Of a DNA stretch of 64,000 nucleotides, positions 25,368-36,366 are shown piece by piece. The DNA is from Siphonodentalium dalli (Eukaryota; Mollusca; Scaphopoda; Gadilida; Siphonodentaliidae), in contig CP136066.1 of the NCBI GenBank assembly GCA_032622095.1, positions 117,513,319 through 117,577,318 on the forward strand, given 5' to 3'. Both the position numbers and the translations under genes were made by a program. Positions within the stretch are counted from its first letter, which is position 1. Every line of letters starts with the position of its first letter. The notes beneath the pieces are model-generated. The model did no database searches and had not been told where the DNA came from. It saw only the letters and a list, made by a program, of their open reading frames with translations.

Positions 25368-27536
25368 TAGCCGATGAGCCCGACGTTGACCGGGCTATTC
25401 AAAAACCAATTTCAAGTCGATAGCTCCACCCGTTTCCGAGATCTCGTCTGCGCATGCGCTGCACGGGCGTCGCACGGGCTCGCTAATACGACAACGACGA
25501 CCGCCTGGTCAAACTACACACAGGTACCAAGTTTCGTCCCGATCGGTCGAGAATCGTAGATTTGTATAAATGACAGACAGACAGACAGACAAACAGAGGT
25601 CTTCAAAATATATATGACTAGCCGATGAGCCCGACGTTGTCCGGGCTATTCAAAAACCTAATTTCAAGTCCGGGCTATTCAAAAACCAAATTTCAAGTCG
25701 ATAGCTCTACCCGTTTCCCAGATCTGGTCTGCGCATGCGCGAAGCTGGCGTCGCACGGGCTCGGCGACCCGATAAAATTCGTATCCGGGGCAAGATACAT
25801 TCACATACCAAATTTCAAGTCGATAGCTCCACCCGTTTCCGAGATCTCGTCTGCGCATGCGCGAAGCTGGTGTCGCACGGGCTCGGCGACCCGATAAAAT
25901 TCGCATCCGGGGCAAGATACATTCACATAGCAAATTTGAAGTCGATAGCTCCACCCGTTTCCGAGATCTCGTCTGCGCATGCGCTGCACGGGCGCCGCAC
26001 GGGCTCGCCAATACGACAACGTTCACCGCCCGGTCAAACTACACACACGTACCAAGTTTCGTCCCGATCGGTCGAGAATCGTAGATTTGTATCAATGACA
26101 GACAGACAGACAAACAAACAAACAAACAGAGGTCTTCAAAATATATATGAGATATATATATATATATATATAGTAGCCGATGAGCCCGACGTTGACCGGG
26201 CTATTCAAAAACCAAATTTCAAGTCGATAGCTCCACCCGTTTCCGAGATCTGGTCTGCGCATGCGCGAATCTGGTGTCGCACGGGCTCGGAGACCCGATA
26301 AAAGTCGTATCCGGGGCAAGATACATTCACATACCAAATTTCAATTCGATAGGTCCACCCGTTTCCGAGATCTGGTCTGCGCATGCGCGAAGCTGGCATC
26401 GCACGGGCTCGGAGACCCGATAAAAGTCGTATCCGGGGCAAGAGGTCTTCAAAATATATATGAGATATATATATATATATACTAGCCGATGAGCCCGACG
26501 TTGACCGGGCTATTCAAAAAACAAATTTCAAGTCGATAGCTCCACCCGTTTCCGAGATCTGGTCTGCGCATGCGCGAATCTGGTGTCGCACGGGCTCGGC
26601 GACCCGATAAAAGTAGTATCCGGGGCAAGATACATTCACATACCAAATTTCAATTCGATAGCTCCACCCGTTTCCGAGATCTGGTCTGCGCATGCGCGAA
26701 GCTGGTGTCGCACGGGCTCGGCGACCCGATAAAATTCGTATCCGGGGCAAGATACATTCACATACCAAATTTCAAGTCGATAGCTCCACCCGTTTCCGAG
26801 ATCTCGTCTGCGCATGCGCTGCACGGGCTCGCCGACCCGATAAAATTCGTATCCGGGGCAAGATACATTCACATACCAAATTTCAAGTCGATAGCTCCAC
26901 CCGTTTCCGAGATCTCGTCTTCGCATGCGCGAAGCTGGCGTCGCATGGGCTCGGCGACCCGATAAAATTCGTATCCGGGGCATGATACATTCACATACCA
27001 AATTTCAAGTCGATAGCTCCACCCGTTTCCGAGATCTGGTCTGCGCATACGCGAAGCTGGCGTCGCACGGGCTCGGCGACCCGATAAAATTCGTATCCGG
27101 GGCAAGATACATTCACATAGCAAATTTCAAGTCGATAGCTCCACCCGTTTCCGAGATCTCGTCTGCGCATGCGCTGCGCGGGCTCGCCAATACGACAACG
27201 ACGACCGCCTGGTCAAACTACACACACGTACCAAGTTTCGTCCCGATCGGTCGAGAATCGTAGATTTGCATAAATGACATACAGACAGACAGACAAACAG
27301 AGGTCTTCAAAATATATATGAGATATATATATATACTAGCCGATGAGCCCGACGTTGTCCGGGCTATTCAAAAACCAAATTTCAAGTCGATAGCTCCACC
27401 CGTTTCCGAGATCTGGTCTGCGCATGCGCGAATCTGGTGTCGCACGGGCTCGGCGACCCGATAAAAGTCGTATCCGGGGCAAGATACATTCACATACCAA
27501 ATTTCAATACGATAGCTCCACCCGTTTCCGAGATAT
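24322..27536 (+). repeat. CTAGCCGATGAGCCC repeat family, nested array
   Basis: At least seven copies start CTAGCCGATGAGCCCGACG (24322, 24694, 25366, 25617, 26174, 26481, 27336). Most end in GACAGACAGACAAACAGAGG followed by TCTTCAAAATATATATGA. Inside, a 122-bp subunit (AAATTTCAAGTCGATAGCTC ... TCGTATCCGGGGCAAGATAC) is repeated one to four times, so copies differ in length. (TA)n tracts separate some copies. The last is cut off at 27536. The subunit lacks stops in several frames, which explains many overlapping spurious open frames. The tail-to-head order suggests repeated insertion into the TA-rich tail, as seen with some non-LTR-derived short elements, but the family is not established. Confidence 0.85.
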
Positions 27537-27859
27537 ATTTATTGCCCAATGTCATTTGCGGATACCTCGGCCAGTGATGAGTTAACGCGACATTGGCCGG
27601 TTAAGAGTTAAACGTGATCACGTCACGATCTGTTGACGGCGTAATATATTTACGGAATATTTTTCGATGAGCGAACCATGGTCCTGCGTTCTTCCCGATA
27701 ATTAAGGTAGAAACTTTAAACGTACACAGGCGTGTGATACATCATTGGAAAGATGAAGCGCCACAGATTCTAACCGTGCAAATTATATGACTGGCAATTT
27801 ATTATTCGCGCTATATCGAATCGATTTGTGAGCAAAACGGCGTAAAAACAGATTTGACC
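27537..27859. other. Spacer between repeat arrays
   Basis: Unique-looking sequence with CGTGATCACG and GCGACATTGGCCGG strings. No gene recognised. Confidence 0.4.
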
Positions 27860-30012
27860 TCGGCACGTGAAAAGTTTACCTCGGATCTGAAAATTAATAT
27901 GCCTGTGCCACTCCCCGACCGATAGTACCCTCACATACGAAGTTTCATCGAAATCGGGTCGGCCGTTTTCGAGTTCATCGCGAACACACACACAGACCAC
28001 AGATACACAGACCACAGACAGACAGATCTTCCAAAATATATAATAGACTAGAAGGTGACCCAACTTCGTCCGGGCTTTGACCTTGAATTGTCCATTTTGA
28101 AGGTCAATGAGACTCCCCATACGAAAGTACCCCCACATACCAAGTTTCATCGAAATCCCGTGATATTCGGGCGTTTGACATTGAAATGACCCGATTTCAA
28201 GGTCAAGGTCACGTCGCACGGGCAAATTAATAGGTTTATGCCACTCCCGGGCCGAAGGAACCCCCACATACCAAGTTTCATCGAAATCCCGTGATATTCG
28301 GGCGTTTGACCTTGAAATTACCCGGTTTCAAGGTCAAGGTCACGTCACACGGGCAAATTAATAGGCCTATGCCACTTCCTGGCCGAAAACACCCCCACAT
28401 ACCAAGTTTCATCGAAATCGGATCGGCCGTTTTCGAGTTGATCGCGAACACACACACAGACAGACACACCACACACAGACAGATCTTCCAAAATATATAA
28501 TAGACTAGAAGGTGACCCGACTTCGTCCGGGCTTTGACCTTGAATTGTCCATTTTGAAGGTCAAGGTCAGGTGGGGTCACGATTTGACCCGTCCAAAACA
28601 CTGCCCGGACAAAAGTACCCAACAAAAGTACCCGTCGAAATCCATCCAGTTTTACCCGATTTGACCATGAATTGATCATTTTGAAGGTGAAGGTGAGGTC
28701 GGGGTCACGATTTGACCCGTCCAAAACACTCAGTGGACAAAAGTAACCATATTTATCAAATTTCGGGGTCACGATTTGACCCGTCCAAAACACTCAGTGG
28801 ACAAAAGTAACCCTATGTATCAACTTTCGTCGAAATCCCATCAAAATTCGCGATTTGACCTTGAATTGACCCGATTTCAAGGCCAAGGTCTCGTCGCACC
28901 GGGAAATGAATAGGCTTTTGAGACTCCCCATACGAAAGTACCCCAACATACCAAGTTTCATCGAAATCCCGTGATATTCGGGCGTTTGACCTTGAAATGA
29001 CCCGATTTCAAGGTCAATGTCACGACGCACGGGCAAATTAATAGGCTTATGCCACTCCCCGGTCGAAGGTACTCCCACATACCAAGTTTCATCGAAATCC
29101 CGTGATATTCGGGCGTTTGACCTTGAAATGACCCAATTTCAAGGTCAAGGTCACGTCGATAGGGAAAATTAATAGGCCTATGTCACTCCCCGGCCGAAAA
29201 TACCCCCACATACCAAGTTTCATCGAAATCGGTTCGGCCGTTTTCGAGTCCATCGATTACAGACACACAGACACACATTTATATATACTAGAAGGTGACC
29301 CGACTTCGTCCGGGCTTTGACCTTGAATTGTCCATTTTGAAGGTCAAGGTCAAGTGGGGTCACGATTTGACCAGTCCAAAACACTGCCCGGACAAAATTA
29401 CCCGACAAACGTGCCCGTCGAAATCTATCCGGTTTTACCCGATTTGACCTTGAATTGATCATTTTAAAGGTCAAGGTCAGGGTCATGATTTGACCCGTCC
29501 AAAACACTTAGTGGACAAAAGTAACCCTATATATAAAATTTCGTCGAAATCCCATCAAAATTGGCGATTTGACCTTGAATTGACCCGATTTCAAGGTCAA
29601 GGTCACGTCGCACGGGCAAATTAATATGCTTATGAGACTTCCCATATGGAAGTACCCCCACATACCAAGTTTCATCGAAATCCCGTGATATTCGGGCATT
29701 TGACCTTGAAATGACCCGATTTCAAGGTCAAGGTCACGTCGCAGTGGCAAATTAATAGGTTTATGCCACTCCTCGGTCGAAGGTACCCCCACATACCAAG
29801 TTTCATCGAAATCCAGCGATATTCGGGCGTTTGACCTTGAAATTATCAGATTGAAAGGTCAAGGTCACGTCGCACGGGCAAATTAATAGGCCTATGTCAC
29901 TCCCCGGCCGAAAATATCCCCAAATACCAAGTTTCATCGAAATCGGCTCGGCCGTTTTCGAGTCCATCGATTACAGACACACACACACAGATCTTCCAAA
30001 ATATATAATAGA
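27860..30012 (+). repeat. TGACCTTGA repeat family, array 2
   Basis: Four composite copies run head to tail: 27860-28046 (3' part), 28047-28500, 28501-29280 and 29287-30012. Full copies begin CTAGAAGGTGACCC(G/A)ACTTCG and end in ACAGACACAC tails plus AAAATATATAATA. The 130-bp subunits carry the inverted pair TGACCTTGAAAT / ATTTCAAGGTCA; for example 28987-29016 is a perfect 12-bp-stem hairpin with a 6-base loop. Open frames here are side effects of the repeat. Confidence 0.85.
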
Positions 30013-30459
30013 TACCATGCATCCGGGGCAAGATACATTCACACACCAAATTTCAAGTCGATAGCTCCACCCGTTTCCGAGATCTCGTCTGCGCATACCC
30101 ATATTTCCTACATATATACACTTTTTACAGATTACGTACCGTACTATATATCTTTTATACATGACATATGGATAAACACAGATTGTTTGTCTGTCTGTCA
30201 TTTATACAAATCTACGATTCTCGACCGATCGGGACGAAACTTGGTACGTGTGTGTAGTTTGACCAGGCGGTCGTCGTTGTCGTATATATATTCTTAGGAA
30301 ATATGGGTAATTTGAAATATATACATATTTGGCGGAAGGATGCATGGTACTGAATTGGCCAATGCTGCACGTGACAGAGATAATTTACCAAATAACAGTA
30401 AATTAATTAATAGAAAATTAACGCTATTCTACGCCGAAAGAGCGCTGATCACTTTAGTT
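30013..30459. other. Fragments of the CTAGCC family and unassigned sequence
   Basis: 30017-30105 is a forward fragment of the subunit and 30190-30285 an inverted 3' fragment (TTTATACAAATCTACGATTC). They are bracketed by TACCATGCATCC (30012) and its reverse complement (30338-30349). ACCCATATTTCCTA near 30105 also has an inverted match near 30296. This looks like a small foldback rearrangement. Confidence 0.5.
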
Positions 30460-31335
30460 AACCATTATCAAAATGAAACCGTTTCCACATAAATGCAGAT
30501 GTCCTAACGAGCAAGCGAGACAGATTAGAGTGGTTATCTGAGAGTAGAGCGAGATCTCTAGGTGGCGATCACAGAAGGGCAGACAGTAGCTGCAAACGGG
30601 TAGAGGTACAGTCAATGCCATAATTGTCAATGATGTGGTACCACATGTCATTCCGAATATGTAGCAATGACGGGCAATCTAACAAGATATGTTGTACTAC
30701 ACATGAGTAGGTCGCTAAACAATGTTTGCATGTATCATTTTGTCCGAAAGCTGTATGTGCGATTATGCGACCGATCAAGAGGAATACAAATTTTTCCTCC
30801 GGAAATTGTGAGCATATATAGTTTCCATATACCGATCGTTCGTAGCAAGTGTGAATGGCACGGAATGCTGTTAAAGAGGAGTCACCGGACATACGATTAT
30901 ACCAGTCAAGTTCATCTAACTCCTTTACAGCTGTCCTTACCAAGCGTTTCCACACCACGGGCGATGGAAATTCATTGGAATTAGCATATTCAATAAGGTG
31001 ATGTTCCATATTATATTTGCATAGAATGCGCCATATGTCATGTATAAAAGATGTTTCATCCGTTGAAAGACCAGATATGAAATCATACAAACGTCGTAGG
31101 AATAACTGTTTTGATGCTTTCTCGTGATTTCGCCCACAAAAAGCGCCAAGCATTGAGATTTTCCGACGATCGATCCACGATTCTAGCGAGGAACAGCCAA
31201 GACAGCCTTGTGCAATAACTGTTCGGGTCCTCGTCGGAAAACCTTGCATTATATATGCTTGATGCAAACTCTGTGGGCCTTCTCAAGCTTATCTATTTGA
31301 GTTGTGTTTAGGTTCTACAGAGCGTTCGTCGTCGT
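30460..31335 (-). pseudogene. Non-LTR retrotransposon 3' relic (reverse transcriptase C-terminal region)
   Basis: A 232-codon frame (31267-30569) has the pattern of the C-terminal part of molluscan LINE polyproteins: QGFPTRTRT, an IDRRKISMLGAFCG-like segment, and a terminal zinc-binding motif CKHCLATYSCVVQHILLDC (C-x2-C, then H and C). The matching upstream segment KLEKAHRVC lies in another frame just before 31267, and an in-frame TAG occurs further upstream. Downstream a TGA at about 30569 interrupts a frame that otherwise continues to about 30460. So the copy carries at least one frameshift and two stops and is 5'-truncated: it is a dead copy. The clade (Jockey/CR1-like) is inference. Confidence 0.75.
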
Positions 31336-31604
31336 CATAAACACATCCCTGATAATCAGGTTATGGAAGGCCCCTTGCTCCCACATTCTTCTGTTCTTTC
31401 TCTTGCGAAGGTGCTGGTAAATCAAGATGAGGAAGAGCCTCATCGCTCGATGAAGACATCTTGGAGAAATGATTCGTCACTTATGTGGCAGGTACACAGC
31501 ATACCTGCGTTATTATCGTATCGTTTTCGTGTGTAAATTCGCATACGTTTTATTCATATTGCGTATACGGTTATACGGTAATACGCAGGTATGTGTTTCT
31601 AGCT

Positions 31605-31756
31605 TAAGCTGCTTTCACATGCTTTTAACGCATGCGTTTTACGGACGCGTTAGGCGGACATAAGACGCATTGTTTCAAACCACAGAGTCAGCACTGGACC
31701 ATTCACATAATTGCGTTAAAAGATGTCCGCTAATTTTAGCTGACGACTTTACTTAA
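31605..31756 (+). repeat. Left inverted repeat of a 2.8-kb element
   Basis: AAGCTGCTTTCACATGCTTT and the later GTCAGCACTGGACCATTCAC, GCTGACGACTTTACTTAA recur inverted at 34258-34400. The pair brackets a full copy of the hairpin-ended repeat (31757-33733) and the 79-nt hairpin. AACGCATGCGTTTTACG inside suggests terminal sequences of a DNA transposon. Confidence 0.5.
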
Positions 31757-33733
31757 CAAGACAGTCAATGACTGTGGAGACACCACCACACTGTAAAGAC
31801 TGGGACTCGGAAGACCATAAGAGTTAGTACTTGTCAACAAGTAGTCCTAAAGAGGGATGTAGCCTAGAGGGTCTCCGTTGAGCAGCGGGGTGTCCACCTT
31901 GAAATATGGTCCAGACCCCCCCCCCCCCACCTACATAGTCCATAGTCTGCTCCCTCCCAACCTGCACATGTTGGAATTTTATAACTGATACACCAAGCTG
32001 TCCTAACTGTGGCAAAATCACAACCTGCCATGACCCCTTTTTTAATGGTGGACCTCATTCAAACAAATTTTTATTCCAACTCTACATAGGCCATATACAC
32101 CAAATGCCATTTATTGATTGGTCGAACCTATTTTAACAAATCTGTAACCAAGTCCCAAGTGACACAAGGACCCTCCATACTAGTTACTACATATAAGCTA
32201 AATAGGACTGATGGCTCTTATGGAGCCATTTTAAGAATTACTATGGGGGAAGAGTTATGTCCCTGGTTGCAACCCTATTTTACCTGGTGAACCCATTTCA
32301 GCAAATCTGAATCCCAGTCACCCAAGGATTCTCTATACCAAAATGTATGCTAAATATGCCATATGGTTCTTGAGAAGATGTTTTAAACATAACTAATGAG
32401 GGAAAGAATTATGTCCGTGGCTCTGACCCTATTTGACCCAGTGATCCAATTCTGAATCAAATCTGAATCCTAGTCACCCATACCAAATATAAGCTAAATA
32501 GGCCTGATGGTTCTTGATAGGAAGACATTTTAAGAATTACAATGGATGGACATGTTATGTTCCTGGCTCCGCCCTTATTTGACGAGGTGACCTCATTTTA
32601 ACACATCTGTATCCCTGTCACCCAAGGATCTTCCATACCAGTTATAAGCTAAATAGCCCCGATGATTCTTGATTCATGATGATGATTGAGAAGATGTTTA
32701 AAAATTACTATGGAAGGAAAGAGTTAGGTCCCTAGCTATGCCACTTTTTGACCATGTGACCCCAATTTGAACAGAACTGAATCCCAGCCACCTAGGGACC
32801 ATCCACACCAAATAGGTCTCAATTCTTCATCTCAGGTAAACTAAGAAAAATGCCTCATTCTTTCTCATCCAGGTTCCCATATGTAATTGCCTGAGAAAAC
32901 AGGTATTTAGTTTTACTGACGTAACTGTCAGATTCACCATTCACACTTGGCCTTGGGAGTTTATCATTAACCATAGGTCATTTATATACATATTCTCTAA
33001 AAGGCCGAGAATTTTAGGGTATTAATCAAAGGAGCTGTCATTCCAATCAGATTTTGTTAACACTGCCATTTCATTTATTACTTTATAATCAATGTTAAGT
33101 AAACATTCTTTGATTGCAGGCACCTTCCTCATATATCATAGAGCTCTGAGTATCTGCCGTTTGCACGTTCTTGATTTTAGACTGATTTAAACCAAATGTG
33201 GTTGAGTCACCCTGGTGGATGTTATAATGGTGTTATTTTTTTTTAATTGAGCCAGCCGATTGAGCAAGAAATTAATCTCAATTAAAAAAAAAAAAATTTT
33301 CTTTTTTTTTTTCTTCAAAACAATGTTTTAGTTTTTTGTTTGTTAAATTGAACAATGAGGTCTTTTTTAAAAGAGTTGTGTCCCTTGCTCTGCCCCTATT
33401 TGACACATTTGAACATATTTGAATCCCAGTCACCCAAGGACCCTCCATACCAAATATAACCTAATCGGTCCAATGGTTCTTGAGAAGTCATTCTAAGAAT
33501 TACTATGGAGGAATAGAGTTATGGCTCTGCTTTCGCAACGATTTGACCCAGTGACCTCATTTGCACAAATCTGAATGTGAGTCACCTAGGGAACATCCAC
33601 ACCAAATATGAACCCATTCGGTCTTATGGTTCCGAAGATGTTTAAAGAATTGTTGACGGACGGAAGGATGGACGGACGACGGACAAGGCGTGATGACTAT
33701 AGCTCCACCGGAGACTTCGTCTCAGGTGAGCTA
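31757..33733 (+). mobile_element. Hairpin-ended interspersed repeat, full-length copy (~2 kb)
   Basis: Starts with AAGACAGTCAATGACTGTGG, which holds a 7-bp-stem hairpin (31761-31775). It continues through about eight ~170-bp internal units (TTATGTCCCTGGCTCTGCCC, ATTTGACCCAGTGACC, AATCCCAGTCACCCAAGGA, CCATACCAAATATAAGCTAA, GATGGTTCTTGA, AATTACTATGGAGGAA). It ends in (GGAC)n and a 34-nt hairpin TAGCTCCACCGGAGACTTCG/TCTCAGGTGAGCTA (33700-33733) followed by AAAA. Other copies are at 41085-41933 and 43215-43761, and the 5' end of one is at 63966-64000. No coding capacity. A terminal hairpin just before a CTAA resembles Helitron-type ends, but that is inference. Confidence 0.75.
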
Positions 33734-33884
33734 AAACAATCAGTAAATCGTGCGTAAACGCTCTGCGTCTTCATGGGGAATTCCGAGTTAAGTCATTTAA
33801 ATGTCATTTTATTTGGTATTTCCCAGAAAGTTGACATTGAGGCAGTTTTGTTTTTGCTCAGTTGAAGATGCCGAATGAATATAT

Positions 33885-34010
33885 GGTACCACGGTACTAT
33901 ACCACGTTAAATTGATATATACTATGGTACCATATCTATGTTACAGTTGGTACTGCCATGGTAAAGTGATATATACCATGGTACCATGTAACTCCACTAT
34001 AGGTGAATCT
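33885..34010. repeat. GGTACCATGG-type palindromic repeats
   Basis: Degenerate units ATGGTACCA(T/C), TATATACCATGGTACCATG and TGATATATAC repeat about four times. Similar in style, but not clearly related, to the ACCATGGT block at 6.3-6.7 kb. Confidence 0.55.
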
Positions 34011-34025
34011 ACCATGTTGCATAAT

Positions 34026-34104
34026 CTGTTGATGCCGTTATAAAGTGTCTTTTGTCACATTAGAGTCTAATGTGACAAAAGACACTTTATAACGGCATCA
34101 ACAG
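34026..34104. repeat. Perfect 79-nt hairpin (39-bp stem)
   Basis: CTGTTGATGCCGTTATAAAG ... CTTTATAACGGCATCAACAG pair without a mismatch over 39 bp around one unpaired G at 34065. Such a structure can form a DNA cruciform or a miRNA-precursor-like RNA. No partner gene or function is known. Confidence 0.9.
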
Positions 34105-34257
34105 TTTCTTGTAGCCTAATGATTAGACTACATTATTCTACTATATATGTAGACCAAGTCTTCTCGGGCAACAACAACTTGGGATATTGACGCTACAAAC
34201 AAGGTTACATCTTTCGATGAATCCATTTTGAACAAGCAAAATAATGGAACTAAATCT

Positions 34258-34400
34258 ATTGCACGAGTGTCAAACGCTTGCGTAAAACGGGCAGTTAACG
34301 GAGAGTTCAACGCATGTATGTGAAAGCAGCTTTAGTAAAGTCGTCAGCTGACGTCTTTTTAAGCTGTTATGTGTATGGTCAAGTGCTGACTGATCATATA
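34258..34400 (-). repeat. Right inverted repeat of the 2.8-kb element
   Basis: Inverted, diverged counterpart of 31605-31756; it includes TATGTGAAAGCAGCTTTAG and TAAAGTCGTCAGCTGACG. Confidence 0.5.
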
Positions 34401-35256
34401 TTATATACCCATGATTGTAATTATAGAATATAAAATATATTGGTTTCACGAATGACCAACTCATAGAATTAATCGCCTTGCACTTCTTGGCATCCGAATA
34501 ACAATTTAAATTGAAATTGAAATTCCCAACTACACTTTTTACCGGACTCGGTCTCCGGGTCGCAGTTCGACTTTTAAACCGTCAAAAAATTCCCATTCTA
34601 TAAATAAAACGCCCAAATGCGCCCACTGTATACGAAGAAACAGCGAAACATTATACACGCTGAGCGCGGAATAAGCGAGTAACAATTAATAAAAGATTAA
34701 CAATTAATGAACGCTCTTTACATTTATCGACATATATTTTGATCCCGGCACCAGGTCGGGATATGGCACGAGTATTACCATGTATATAGCCCTACGTTGG
34801 GATGCTAGACAGCTATAAAGCTATACTGTGGCTTTAACTGTTGAAAAATGTTTTTAAAGTTGTGGGTGAGATCCATATCCACCATGTGATCAATTCCTTG
34901 ATCATGGTCACACTTTTGCCGTGCCACATTAATATCTTCATTTGGACAAGTCGAACTGGTTACAAAATAACCGTGCTTCAGTAGGGCGTGGCGACAATTG
35001 GGTGGGGGGGGGGGGGGTGATTGGTGTCTCACCAATTTTCAAGTTGGTTTAATTTTCAACAGTTGGAAATTTTATACCTGACACGTGAAATTTCGAAGTT
35101 GTGTGACACTGTGGTGTGCTTTACAGAATGGGATTGTGATCTCATAACTATATTTAGTCTATGGTCTTGGTAACCTGTCGTTCGCGAAAATAGAAAAACA
35201 CGGATTCTAATGGACCCTTACATGCAGGTCAAATGTAGAGCCAGTTCATAATATTA
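34401..35256. other. Repeat copies downstream of the GMC gene
   Basis: 34390-34620 is the second copy of the 19780-20000 repeat. 34985-35085 is a short copy of the family with GGCGTGGCGAC, a G run and CAACAGTTGGAAATTT. The rest is unassigned. Confidence 0.5.
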
Positions 35257-35262
35257 TTTATT
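35257..35262 (-). terminator. Poly(A) signal of the GMC gene
   Basis: AATAAA on the minus strand, 36 bases after the GMC stop codon, in the context TCAATAAATAATATT. Confidence 0.75.
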
Positions 35263-35298
35263 GACAAATTATTCAAACATATATGCATGGTGCAAGCA

Positions 35299-35437
35299 TC
35301 AGCTGGACCTCCACGATTGCTTGATCATATCCGCAGCTTTTTCGGCAATCATTAAACACGGTGCATGAGTATTTCCTGAAATCCCAAATGGCATAATAGA
35401 TGCATCAACTACTCTGAGACCTTGCACACCTCTCACC
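35299..35437 (-). CDS. GMC oxidoreductase, last exon
   Basis: Encodes the C-terminal 45 residues of a glucose-methanol-choline family FAD oxidoreductase (glucose or choline dehydrogenase-like in invertebrates). The strand reads [16 protein letters not shown], then GNTHAP and [10 protein letters not shown], the classic end of the family: the strand that closes the FAD site, the second active-site position (His in GNTH, where many members have Asn) and the terminal helix. A TTTCAG acceptor ends the intron at 35438. The exon starts with one base that completes the AA|G Lys codon left open by exon 50172-50394, so the two join in frame. Stop TGA at 35299-35301, poly(A) signal 36 bases on. The exact substrate cannot be told from this fragment. 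Confidence 0.92.
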
Positions 35438-35569
35438 CTGAAATGTTAATAAATAACTCATTTAAATGATATTTCCAGTTTGAAATTTCACATGTTAAAT
35501 GTTCATATAATACTATCAACTTATACCACACGAAAGAGGGGACGCTGGGGCATATGCATATTTAAGATA

Positions 35570-35877
35570 TATATGCTCTCTCTCTCTCTCCTCTCTTTCT
35601 CTCTCTCCCTTCTCTTTCTCTCCCTTCTCTATCTCTCCCTTCTCTTTCTCTCTCCTCTCTTTCTCTCTCTCCCTTCTCTTTCTCTCCCTTCTCTATCTCT
35701 CCCTTCTCTTTCTATCTCCTCTCTTTCTCCCTCCTCTCTTTCTCCCTCCTCTCTTTCTCCCTCCTCTCTCCCTTCTCTCTCCCCTCTCTCCCTCCCCTCT
35801 TTCTCCCTCCTCTCTCCCTTCCCTCTCTCCCTTCCCTCTCTCCCTTCCCTCTCCCTCTCTCTACTCTCTCTCTCTCA
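35570..35877. repeat. ~300-bp CT/GA tract
   Basis: Almost pure pyrimidine on the plus strand, with TCTCTCCCTTCTCTTTC-type units. It lies 130-440 bases before the last GMC exon in transcript direction, where it reads as purine. A Ser/Leu-rich open frame across it is an artefact of the repeat. Confidence 0.9.
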
Positions 35878-36159
35878 TGCAATTTGCCTTGATTGGTGGT
35901 ACTAACAAGATAGAGTTATGTCTCTTGGTCTGCTCTTGGTACACTCAGAATTTGTTCTAAAAATAGCCAATAAACTGTCCCACGAATATCATAACAATTA
36001 TATACTAATAAAACTCAATTTTATCTGTGTGTTTGTCCAAACGGATAGACCATCGGAGCTGAACATTTGTACATAAGAGTAATTTGACCCAGGAAATAGT
36101 ATTAGCTATAGGTCCCGTTAACCTCAGATGTCTTAAGATAATAGTATGTGTACAGAAAT

Positions 36160-36366
36160 ATATATGACTGCTTTGTTTGATAAATCAACATGACGACTTT
36201 TTTTTTATCAAAAAACGTCTTTAATTCCTAGGCCTTTCATGCCTTCATGGCAATTTTCAAGCAATTTCCTTGAAAATTGCCATGAAGGAATGAAAGGCCT
36301 AGGAATTAAAGACGTTTTTTTATAGAAAAAGTCGTCATGTTGATTTATCAAACTAGTCATATATAT
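36160..36366. repeat. Near-perfect 207-nt hairpin
   Basis: Arms 36160-36260 and 36270-36366 pair almost completely. The core 36176-36352 has only a few mismatches and indels, mostly in T runs; the outer parts TATATATGACT also pair. The loop is about 7 bases (CAATTTC). No coding potential. It may be a tiny MITE or a hairpin RNA source within the GMC intron. Confidence 0.88.

Noticed and set aside
24409-27263. Many overlapping open frames with repeated MREAGVARARRPDKIRIRG-like peptides
   Set aside because: The 122-bp subunit happens to lack stops in several frames on both strands; copy number and frame vary at random and no start or family is conserved.
35480-35905. 141-codon Ser/Leu-rich open frame
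   Set aside because: It is the translation of a CT microsatellite.
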